NCBI GenBank assembly: GCA_022843805.1
Contig: JALHMY010000010.1
Coordinates: 1 to 64,000 of the forward strand
Length of the DNA: 64,000 bases
Reading direction: 5' to 3'
Source: Fuerstiella sp.
GTDB taxonomy: Bacteria > Planctomycetota > Planctomycetia > Planctomycetales > Planctomycetaceae
Shown here piece by piece: positions 9,479 through 16,496 of the stretch; the first letter of the stretch is position 1, and every line of letters starts with the position of its first letter. Under the pieces are notes generated by a model, which searched no databases, was not told where the DNA came from, and saw nothing but the letters and a program-made list of their open reading frames with translations. The translations under genes were made by a program, and so were the position numbers.

Positions 9479-9718
9479 AACGAGCGTGATATCAGCCCGG
9501 CTACAGAAACTCTCATTGGCAGAAAAATTTCATTGGCAGAAAAATTTCCACGGATCGGAGTGGCAACGCCTTGTGGTAACCCCTGGCGATAGAACTTTGT
9601 CAGATGTCCGGTGTTTCACTGCGATTCATTTTTCTGTCCACAAAATTTTTCTGCCGAAATTGCGTTCACGGCCCCGCGCTGCGGTGCGTCCCAGTTTTCA
9701 TCACGAAGCTCGGCCGAT
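9479..9718 (+). repeat. Direct repeat, copy 2 (about 240 bp)
   Basis: Second copy of the repeat at 9191-9429, flanked by inverted CGTGCTCGTGCTC-type 13-mers that are not seen around copy 1. Confidence 0.9.
9518..9655 (+). mobile_element. MITE-like hairpin element, copy E2
   Basis: 138-bp copy of the E1 element with the same perfect 13-bp terminal inverted repeats. It lies inside the second copy of the larger repeat, so it probably multiplied with that repeat rather than by its own movement. Confidence 0.65.
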
Positions 9719-9929
9719 ACTGAGCACGAGCACGAAACGACAATTTCGCACAGAACCAAAATTCCTCACGTTTGCAGGGCAACAGGGAATCCGTGTGTTT
9801 TCAAAAAATGCGGTAAGTTCACCGATTAATCGGAATGTGTGAACCCGGTACAGGAGAATCCTGTCTCAAATGCGTATCGCAAACTTGAACCCTCAACCCA
9901 CACCGGATATCCTTAGCTCAGGTTGTTTT

Positions 9930-10004
9930 GGTGGCTATAGCTCAGTTGGTTAGAGCGCCAGATTGTGGTTCTGGATGTCGCCGGTTCAAATCCGGTTAGC
10001 CACC
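9930..10004 (+). tRNA. tRNA-His (anticodon GTG)
   Basis: Cloverleaf: acceptor arms 9931-9937 (GTGGCTA) and 9997-10003 (TAGCCAC), D-arm GCTCAGTTGGTTAGAGC, anticodon stem CCAGA/TCTGG around loop TTGTGGT, T-arm CCGGTTCAAATCCGG. The anticodon GTG reads His codons. The extra 5' G at 9930 opposite C at 10004 is the G-1:C73 pair typical of bacterial tRNA-His. CCA is not encoded. Confidence 0.97.
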
Positions 10005-10013
10005 CCTGCCTTT

Positions 10014-10045
10014 AACCCGTCAGTGTCAGCACTGACGGGTTTTTT
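10014..10045 (+). terminator. Rho-independent terminator of tRNA-His
   Basis: Perfect 12-bp stem (arms 10014-10025 and 10030-10041) with a 4-nt loop TCAG, followed by a T-run. It starts 10 nt past the tRNA. Confidence 0.92.
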
Positions 10046-10070
10046 GTTGCGCCGGATTGATGAATGACGA

Positions 10071-11093
10071 CTAATCGGCGTATCGCACCGGGTTCCAGTG
10101 CTGGGCAAGACTGCATAGTCTGTCGATCATTTCCGGGTCTTCGCTGCAGGCGACAATTCCCGGATATCGCAGCATTCCCGCACGAGTATCCATCCACAAC
10201 GTACCATAATGTACGGGTTGTCTGTTGTGCACCCATACGGCGTCTCCGCCTCGGATTCTGGCGATGTGCATGGAAACCGGGAAGTCATAGATGTTGGGCG
10301 AATGAATCAGACTGCCCCCATATTCACCTGTTGCCATCAGGGGATAAATACTGCCAGCCATTTCGTCGGATGTTCGACCCTGTAAACCGGTTCCATCCAC
10401 TTCTCTCGCTCGCTGAGCATCACGATCCTGGAAACCGATAAGATAAACGGCGCGGCCGAGCGGGTTTCGGCGACCTGTCAGATCGGGAAGTCCATCGAGA
10501 ACAGTACGAGCTGACTGGCCGGGATCATCGGGGCCACAGACAATTTTGTCCGGAGTCACTTCAACCCATGTCCCGTTCTCTCCCGTTTCAGGAGCATAGA
10601 CCAGCGAGTAGACCGGGCTGTTGTCATCGTGGAGATGGACGATGATGGAATAACCGTTCCCTGTTTTGTCGCGATACTGTTTAGTTCCATCAATGGGATC
10701 GATGGCGATTGCATACGGACTGGTGGAAGCAAAGCGAGCCATATCACCGGTCGATTCTTCTCCCTGAATGCGGCACTGGCGAAGTATCGGATCGGCATCG
10801 CGGAGTGCTGCGACAAGCAGTTCCTGAACAGAAAGATCAGCGAGTGTTAAGGCGTCGGTATTGGCATTACCCGACGATTTTCCTCCCACGGCGATGTTAA
10901 AGTGACGGAGTCGTCTGGCAACCGCCCCGCTCCAGCGAACGACCGGTGGAAGTGCCTGCTGCAGAACGCTGATGAGTTTCGATACATCCATGGCGGCGAT
11001 CTTTCGTATGGGGAGGTTTTGGAGCTGAGGAATATTTTCCGGGAAGTGTTTCCTGGGGACCTGTTTCTTAAGGCGATCGACAGTTGAAAACAT
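10071..11093 (-). CDS. Inositol-monophosphatase-superfamily phosphatase
   Basis: Metal-dependent sugar/nucleotide phosphatase fold. Seen motifs: the metal-binding GEEST at about residue 110, the family signature DPIDGTKQYRD, and a C-terminal NIYDFPVSMHI where IMPases usually have WD-x-AAG. The deviation and the K/Q after DGT are closer to the bisphosphate-nucleotidase (CysQ/HAL2) side of the family, but substrate cannot be fixed. The start at 11093 has AGGG six nt upstream; an internal ATG at 10991 (MDVSKL) is a possible alternative that removes 34 residues of unconserved sequence. It lies downstream of the mch and ATP-grasp genes on the same strand, separated by a repeat cluster, so a joint function with C1 metabolism is only a possibility. 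Confidence 0.82.
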   Translation of the reverse strand: MFSTVDRLKKQVPRKHFPENIPQLQNLPIRKIAAMDVSKLISVLQQALPPVVRWSGAVARRLRHFNIAVGGKSSGNANTDALTLADLSVQELLVAALRDADPILRQCRIQGEESTGDMARFASTSPYAIAIDPIDGTKQYRDKTGNGYSIIVHLHDDNSPVYSLVYAPETGENGTWVEVTPDKIVCGPDDPGQSARTVLDGLPDLTGRRNPLGRAVYLIGFQDRDAQRAREVDGTGLQGRTSDEMAGSIYPLMATGEYGGSLIHSPNIYDFPVSMHIARIRGGDAVWVHNRQPVHYGTLWMDTRAGMLRYPGIVACSEDPEMIDRLCSLAQHWNPVRYAD

Positions 11094-11111
11094 ACCAATC
11101 CCTGCGGCAGA

Positions 11112-11229
11112 TGGGAGGGCGAAGCTCCCGCTGAGCCGAAACTGGGAGGGCGGAGCTCCTGCTAACGGGAGGGCGAGGCTCCTGCCGAGCCGAGCTTTTA
11201 ACGGCTCAGCAGGAGCTTCGCCCTCCCGG
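11112..11229. repeat. Cluster of GGGAGGGCG repeats, three direct and one inverted
   Basis: Three direct copies of GGGAGGGCG(A/G)(A/G)GCTCC about 25-40 bp apart, ending in an inverted copy (GGAGCTTCGCCCTCCCG). The last two form a long stem including GGCTC(G/A)GC. The same family occurs at 101-154 and 46622-46650. It sits between the ATP-grasp gene and the phosphatase gene and could act as a processing or termination structure between them. Confidence 0.8.
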
Positions 11230-11259
11230 GAAAAAGATTTGCTGTTCGCCTAAGAACTC

Positions 11260-12150
11260 TCACTGGCCGACCGGGGCAGAGAATTCCAGCCATTCAAAAA
11301 ATTTCTCGGGAATGCAGACACCGCATGCCTGCTGTAATCCTCGCCAGCCCGGGACCGCATTGACTTCGATAACCAGTGGATTGCCATTCTGATCATACAT
11401 CAGATCGACTCCGGCAAATTGTGAGCCAGTGACAGCCGCCGCGCGAACTGCCAGCTGAAGCTCATTTTCTGTTGGAACATGTTTCGTACCGGTTCCGTTC
11501 TGAGAAATATTCGCGCGAAAGTCTCCCGGCTGTGGCGTGCGTTTCATTGAGCCCAGCAGCGATCCGTCCAGCAGCAGAATACGAATATCGAATCCTGGCC
11601 CCTGAACAAACTGCTGCAGATAAAGCACGGCCCCAAGTCGTTCGAGTGTTCTACAGGCGCGGAGGGCGAGTTCGGGATCAGAGACGCGAATAATGCCGCG
11701 TCCTTCTGCCCCAAACAGCGGCTTGATGACAACGTCACCTCCGAGCTGTTCGAATGCCACAAGTGCGGTTTCTGCTGTTTCACAGACAATTGTGGGAGGT
11801 ACCGGCAGACCAGCCAGTGATAATCGCTGTGTTGTGAGATACTTGTCGACCGCGCACTCCAGAGCTCGCGGCGAATTCAGAATTCGCACGCCCTGAGCCT
11901 CAAGCCCGGCGAGCAGGTCCATTCGTGCAATGACCTGCTCCAGGGTTCCTGGTGGCATGGTTCGCACGATCACCGCATCAAGTGAGAGCAGATTGATCTC
12001 GCCACAGCTCAGGCGAACCTGTCCCGTGTCGACCGCTGAGACGATCTCCTGGAACAGCAGAGGAACGATATTGTGTCCCCGTTCTGTGCCCGCTCTGCAG
12101 AGTTCACTGACATACCAGCTATCCTGATTACCAAACACCCCAATTTGCAT
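11260..12150 (-). CDS. RimK/MptN-type ATP-grasp glutamate ligase
   Basis: ATP-grasp enzyme of the alpha-L-glutamate ligase type, which adds glutamate to a carboxyl group. The 296 residues show SPRALECAVDKYLTTQRL at the start of the ATP-grasp domain, VVIKPLFGAEGRGIIRV as the glycine-rich ATP loop, LYLQQFVQG as the hinge, and the metal-binding end VIEVNAVPGWRGLQQACG. RimK modifies ribosomal S6; MptN glutamylates tetrahydromethanopterin or tetrahydrosarcinapterin. Position directly downstream of mch (110 bp) favours a pterin-cofactor or C1-linked role, which is inference from context. A GC-rich repeat cluster follows it. Confidence 0.85.
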   Translation of the reverse strand: MQIGVFGNQDSWYVSELCRAGTERGHNIVPLLFQEIVSAVDTGQVRLSCGEINLLSLDAVIVRTMPPGTLEQVIARMDLLAGLEAQGVRILNSPRALECAVDKYLTTQRLSLAGLPVPPTIVCETAETALVAFEQLGGDVVIKPLFGAEGRGIIRVSDPELALRACRTLERLGAVLYLQQFVQGPGFDIRILLLDGSLLGSMKRTPQPGDFRANISQNGTGTKHVPTENELQLAVRAAAVTGSQFAGVDLMYDQNGNPLVIEVNAVPGWRGLQQACGVCIPEKFFEWLEFSAPVGQ

Positions 12151-12260
12151 ATACGGTCCGTTCGCACTACCTCACACAACGTACTTCGTCGCGGCGGTAC
12201 TGACCATCATTCTGGAAAACTGCGACTGCAAAAACCCGTCGGGACATAATTCCCGTCACG

Positions 12261-13208
12261 TCACATCCCAAAAGACTCTCTCAGAAGCTCTGGCAGTTTG
12301 TGACCAAAACGGAAGGACCGACCGGACGTCAGGTTGTGGAAGATCACGACAGCCGGGCTGAACAGTGCCGGATCAAGTGCGTAGAAATCGTGATTCGCCG
12401 CCTTGAAGAGTGAAAGAAACGACTGACCGTGAGATGTGGAAGCCGAGGAAGGCACGAGCGGGCCGATGCGGTCGATCAGATCATCCTCACAGCGGACCCA
12501 CAGGTTCACGGTCGCTCCGTAGAGAATGGAGTCGTTTGTTCTGCCGATACCTTCCAGATCATTTCGGGCCACAGGTGGCAGCGGGGCTGTACCGTGTCCG
12601 CTGATCAGAGCGCCCATAGGAAAATGCAGCTCATGCAGCTTATGCAGCGCTGTTTCAACTGATCTCGCCACAACCTGCAGGTTGCCCGCCAGGGATGCTG
12701 TGGGAGCGACGGCAAGAATCAGATGACGATCCCGACCAATGGCAGAGCGAATCATGGCGATGGCGGATTCCGTGGGTAGCCTGGCAGACTCAAGAATCCC
12801 GACAGTTGCGTTGTGATCGTCAGGATCAGGCAAATGATCGAACAGAGGTTCTTTGCGAGCAAGGGATCTCATGGGGCCGGATCCCATCGCAAAATAATCA
12901 TCCGTCGCAATTTTCCAGCCTGCATACTGACTCATCAGGCAGGCTTCAACCGGATGATCGGTATGTACGATGACCTGCGGTACTTCGACGACGGAATTGT
13001 CGGCGGGTGCCAGCGTGACCGCAGCGGCGTCAGCAAGGCAAAGTCGCGCGAGCAGCAGTCCGGCGTCCAGTCCGCCATCGACCCGGACTCCAAAGTCCAG
13101 AAGTGTGGCTCCATCAGTCAGTGTGGAGGAGATTCGCAGTCGGTCGGCCTGAGCACGTGTGAACGTGGCTAGTTGTGAGGCTTGCTGGTTTAAATGAGTC
13201 AATCCCAT
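12261..13208 (-). CDS. mch: Methenyltetrahydromethanopterin cyclohydrolase
   Basis: Converts methenyl-H4MPT to formyl-H4MPT in the tetrahydromethanopterin-linked C1 pathway used for formaldehyde oxidation. The 315 residues match the family throughout: GATLLDFGVRVDGGLDAG, IVHTDHPVEACLMSQYAGW, FAMGSGPMRSLARKE, GILESARLPTE, VAPTASLAGNLQVVARSVE, ALHKLHELHFP, PPVARNDLEGIGRTNDSILY, PSSASTSHGQ and the end FRFGHKLPELLRESFGM. The frame is open to 13490, but ATG 13208 is chosen because GAGGAAA lies just upstream and the extra 94 residues are unlike the family. Planctomycetes are known to carry H4MPT-linked C1 genes; no other member except the adjacent ATP-grasp gene is in this window. Confidence 0.96.
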   Translation of the reverse strand: MGLTHLNQQASQLATFTRAQADRLRISSTLTDGATLLDFGVRVDGGLDAGLLLARLCLADAAAVTLAPADNSVVEVPQVIVHTDHPVEACLMSQYAGWKIATDDYFAMGSGPMRSLARKEPLFDHLPDPDDHNATVGILESARLPTESAIAMIRSAIGRDRHLILAVAPTASLAGNLQVVARSVETALHKLHELHFPMGALISGHGTAPLPPVARNDLEGIGRTNDSILYGATVNLWVRCEDDLIDRIGPLVPSSASTSHGQSFLSLFKAANHDFYALDPALFSPAVVIFHNLTSGRSFRFGHKLPELLRESFGM

Positions 13209-13213
13209 GGAAA

Positions 13214-13220
13214 TTTCCTC
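13214..13220 (-). promoter_or_regulatory. Shine-Dalgarno of mch (decides the start)
   Basis: GAGGAAA on the minus strand, with its end 5 nt before the ATG at 13208. It supports the short mch start over the longer open frame to 13490. Confidence 0.75.
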
Positions 13221-13535
13221 GGAGATGTGAAATTCCGTCGTTTCTGATCTGTCACGTATTATGTCGGGTTCGTGGCATGCCGTCGAGTAAGGCGGATTTG
13301 GCCGGAAAGTCCGTTTTTTTGAAATCGGAACGAACATCGAAGACAGATCCGATCGTTCGTAGTTGCAGGCCACCCGAGTGAAGTGAAATTGACCAAATCG
13401 GCTGTCTGAGACGTCAGGATGTGGAATTGACCTGGCATTATGGGTAGTTTTTGTGCAGTTGTTGGAATTTGCTGCCCGGTGCGTCTCCATTGAGCGTGGC
13501 CCTTGCGGCCCTGGTGATACCTGTCCGTAGCGGTC

Positions 13536-16034
13536 GTGTTCCGTCGTTTCCTGTCAGATGCAGGGTCCGAAAGCGTGCTCAGGACGATTCTTAGATTGTT
13601 TGTTTCAAACCGCAGGTCCCGCTGCCGAGTCCTGCCACGCCCATTGTCGGTGGAAGAATCACTCGAACTGCGTCAGGTGCTCAGCGCTGTAACGATTCAG
13701 CTGGCGGTGCATAAAGATACCACTATTTATGAATCCGGTATCGGCAATCTTTCCAACGGTAGTGGTCAGTATGTGGTGACGGGAGGGGAAGCCAGTGACG
13801 AGCAGGCTCGTCGTGGTTTGGTTGCCTTCGACCTTTCGTCGTCAGATATTCCGCAGGGCGCCGTTGTGATCGATGCCTCCCTGACACTGAATCTGGCGTT
13901 TTCCTACGGCGCTGCGTCAGGTGTTGATCTGTTTCGAGTGACTCGAGACTGGGGTGAAGCGGGTTCTGATGCCGATGCGAATGAGCTGGATGGCGCTCCG
14001 GCTCTGCAGTTTGATGCTACCTGGCTTTTTCGATTTTACGACGGTGCTGCATGGACTAATGCGGGCGGTGATTTTGTCCCCGGCACTTCAGCGTCGGTGA
14101 GCGTGACAGATGTGGGCGCGTATGAGTGGAACGGTGAAGGGCTGATTCGTGACGTTCAGCACTGGCTGGATAACCCTTCCGAGAACTTTGGATGGATACT
14201 GCTGGCTGCTTCCGATCAGCCAGGCAGCGTTAAGGGGTTCGAAAGCGGCGAGTCTCCTGTTTCCGTTCTGCGTCCGATGCTGGAGATCACTTATGAGACC
14301 CCTCTTCTGCCAACATTAGTAACGGGTCGCAGCTGGAACGATGCGAACGGCGACGGACTTCGTACGCCGCTGGCTGTGCAGGATCTGCGGCTGACTTTTC
14401 ATCAGGGGCGTTCACTCTTTAATGCTTACGGCGGCCGTGAATACTGGTATTTATCGGACGCCAATCGGTCCTGGTATTACCTGACCGAATCGGGTGAGCT
14501 GACTCGCTGGAGTGGCACACCCCGGCAGCTGACCGGAGTCAGAGTTGAGTCCCTGGATGCTCGCTTTTACTATCATCCTGAAAAACTGCTCGAAACCTCA
14601 GCGGCGCCAGAACCTTACCTGAACGGGACGGTGTTTGAACTGTTGAACTCCGACGGAGCTGTGGTCGCGACAACTCAATCCGGAGACATGGACCTGAATG
14701 ACGATGGATTCATCAGTCCGGAAACCGAACGCGGATGGTATCAGTTTGAAGTGACGACTGCGGGGCGATATCGTGTTCGCGCAGTGCCTGATTCAGGGGT
14801 CGCAGAAAGTGCCACATTGAAGTCCTCAGGGGCGGCCGAGGTCTGGCAGCTGAAGGAAACCCGCGGGCTGAAATTTCAGACATCCTGGTATGAGAATGTC
14901 GGATTTCGTGGCGAACGGTGGCTGAAGGCCACCACAGGATGGGTGTTTATTACTCCCGCCGGCGATGTGTATCAGTGGAGTGGCCGCTCCGGAACAAAAT
15001 CCAGGCCGGTGACCGGGACATGGATCACCAGTCTTGGTCAGGCCTATTACATGGATCCGTCGCTGATTTTGCTGGCAGCGGATCCGGCATTGCAGATTAC
15101 TGATCAGGCCTCTGCAGCCAGCGGGAATTTCGGTTTTTACGAGCCGGCAAAGATCAATGGTCGCACATGGAACGATCTGAACGGAGATGGTGTTCGAAGT
15201 CCTGACGCCTTCAGCACTGTTCGCCAGATCAGTCGGCCGATCAACGGCCCGACGGGAAATTTTACATGGTTTGAAGTCACTGGTGGTGACGCTTTCACTC
15301 CCGCCGAGAATCTCTACTTTTATGTTTCCGGTACTCAGCTGTTTCAGTGGAACCAGAATACGGGTGCGTCCAGTGTGTTTTCGCAGGTTTGGGGAGGCGG
15401 GACAGGGTCGCCGGCCGCGTTGCTTCAGTCTGCCTTTGCCACCGAAACATGGCTGAACGGAGTTGGCCTGGAACTGCTCGATCATCGGGGTTATGTGGTT
15501 GCCGAGACGCTTTCGTCAAACGTGGATCTGGACAACAATCAGCAGATCAGTCCGGCAACAGAAAGTGGCTGGTATTCATTTGCCGGCCTGATACCCGGCA
15601 CGTACTCGATCCGGATGGTCAGTCGATCCGGATGGCTGGCCAGTTCTCCTGCAGCGAATCCAGCTTTGCAGGAATTGAGCCGCACTTTGCAGAACGAACG
15701 GGGATTTAAGGCAGCCTCAACGGACTGGTACAATTTTGGCGGGCGACAGGAACGCTGGTTTCAGGACCGTCAGAATCAGTGGCACTTCATCCTTCCGGAT
15801 GGCACAATCATTCTGTGGGACAAATCCAGTGGCGGAAACAGCGGAGTTGCCCGAGGCAGTCAGGTCGCGCGTCTTTCTGGCAGCTTCTACGTGAATACCA
15901 CCCTGCTCTTCAGTCCTCAGCAGCCTGTTGTGTCGCTGAGCAGTGGAGACAGTCAGAGCGGACTGAACTTTGGAACGCTGAAAGTCGTGGACAGCATATT
16001 CAGCAGCCTTGAAGCCGACCTTCTGCTGCCCTGA
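13536..16034 (+). CDS. Planctomycete exported protein: DNRLRE-type domain plus two SdrD-B-like repeats
   Basis: An 832-residue surface or secreted protein starting at GTG. The N-terminus has an arginine-rich leader (about 1-34) and then VEESLELRQVLSA, the planctomycete export-leader pattern. Residues about 53-252 match the DNRLRE/CBM96-like layout (DTTIYESG..NLSNGSG, RRGLVAFDLS, ASLTLNL, a tryptophan-rich second half ending LRPMLEITYE). Two units then follow, starting GRSWNDANGDG at about 264 and GRTWNDLNGDG at about 542. Each has a sugar-pocket-like aromatic region and DLNDDGFIS or DLDNNQQIS loops resembling Ca-binding SdrD B-like modules. The two units are clearly an internal duplication. 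The ligand is unknown; carbohydrate or matrix attachment is plausible. A GC-rich repeat pair follows. Confidence 0.8.
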   Translation: MFRRFLSDAGSESVLRTILRLFVSNRRSRCRVLPRPLSVEESLELRQVLSAVTIQLAVHKDTTIYESGIGNLSNGSGQYVVTGGEASDEQARRGLVAFDLSSSDIPQGAVVIDASLTLNLAFSYGAASGVDLFRVTRDWGEAGSDADANELDGAPALQFDATWLFRFYDGAAWTNAGGDFVPGTSASVSVTDVGAYEWNGEGLIRDVQHWLDNPSENFGWILLAASDQPGSVKGFESGESPVSVLRPMLEITYETPLLPTLVTGRSWNDANGDGLRTPLAVQDLRLTFHQGRSLFNAYGGREYWYLSDANRSWYYLTESGELTRWSGTPRQLTGVRVESLDARFYYHPEKLLETSAAPEPYLNGTVFELLNSDGAVVATTQSGDMDLNDDGFISPETERGWYQFEVTTAGRYRVRAVPDSGVAESATLKSSGAAEVWQLKETRGLKFQTSWYENVGFRGERWLKATTGWVFITPAGDVYQWSGRSGTKSRPVTGTWITSLGQAYYMDPSLILLAADPALQITDQASAASGNFGFYEPAKINGRTWNDLNGDGVRSPDAFSTVRQISRPINGPTGNFTWFEVTGGDAFTPAENLYFYVSGTQLFQWNQNTGASSVFSQVWGGGTGSPAALLQSAFATETWLNGVGLELLDHRGYVVAETLSSNVDLDNNQQISPATESGWYSFAGLIPGTYSIRMVSRSGWLASSPAANPALQELSRTLQNERGFKAASTDWYNFGGRQERWFQDRQNQWHFILPDGTIILWDKSSGGNSGVARGSQVARLSGSFYVNTTLLFSPQQPVVSLSSGDSQSGLNFGTLKVVDSIFSSLEADLLLP

Positions 16035-16064
16035 TTCAGTATTTCTGTCCGCAATTTCCCCTCC

Positions 16065-16218
16065 CCTCCCCTCCCGCGGAGCGCAGCGGAGTGGGAGGGG
16101 TCGGCCGTCAGGCCGGGGGAGGGCCTCGCCGCGTGTTGCCCTCAACGCCGTCCCAATAACACGCTCGCCCCTCCGTTCCCCCGGCCCCCTCCCGATCTTG
16201 CTATCGCTCGATCGACCT
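16065..16218 (+). repeat. GC-rich direct repeat, copy 1
   Basis: About 150 bp starting CCCTCCCCTCCCGCGGAGCG. It contains the imperfect palindrome CTCCCGCGGAGCGCAGCGGAG and, further on, GGCCGTCAGGCCGGGG, and ends at CTCGATCGACC. It is repeated at 16270-16422. No gene is present between 16035 and 16496. Confidence 0.8.
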
Positions 16219-16269
16219 CCCCCAGCTTCGCTGGGAGAGGAGGTTTTAAATCCCTCCCCTCCCCACAAA

Positions 16270-16422
16270 ACCCTCCCCTCCCGCGGAGCGAAGCGGAGTG
16301 GGAGGGGTCGGCCGAAGGCCGGGGGAGGGCCTCGCCGCGTATTGCACAGAACGCCGTGCCAACAACACCCGCAACCCGCCTTTCACGATCCCCCTCCCGA
16401 TCTCGCCCCCTCTCGATCGACC
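16270..16422 (+). repeat. GC-rich direct repeat, copy 2
   Basis: Second copy of 16065-16218, same order of palindromes (CCCGCGGAGCGAAGCGGAG, GGCCGAAGGCCGGGGG) and the same CTCGATCGACC end, with scattered differences. It ends just before the terminator of the protease gene. Confidence 0.8.
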
Positions 16423-16427
16423 CGGTG

Positions 16428-16463
16428 AAAAAAAAGCCCGACACTCGGTGGCGAATGTCGGGC
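16428..16463 (-). terminator. Rho-independent terminator of the tail-specific protease gene
   Basis: Arms GCCCGACA (16436-16443) and TGTCGGGC (16456-16463), followed on the minus strand by eight T (16428-16435). It lies 33 bp beyond the stop codon of the gene at 16497. Confidence 0.9.
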
Positions 16464-16496
16464 CGTATGGTTTCATCTGCAGAAGTAAAGAACGGA

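Larger units (their letters stand above)
9136..9929. other. Gene-free repeat region before tRNA-His
   Basis: No credible gene. The region is built from two copies of a repeat of about 240 bp (9191-9429 and 9479-9718), each holding a 137-138 bp hairpin element. The second copy is bracketed by complementary CGTGCTCGTGCTC (about 9465) and GAGCACGAGCACG (about 9722). Frames crossing it are artefacts of the repeat. Confidence 0.75.

Noticed and set aside
9245-9842. Two overlapping plus frames of 115 and 125 codons before tRNA-His
   Set aside because: They run through the duplicated repeat and the hairpin elements, repeat the same translated segment, and so reflect repeat sequence, not genes.
9930-10004. 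tRNA-His as an attachment site for an integrated element
   Set aside because: No integrase gene and no second copy of the tRNA 3' end were found near it; the repeats beside it lie on the 5' side.
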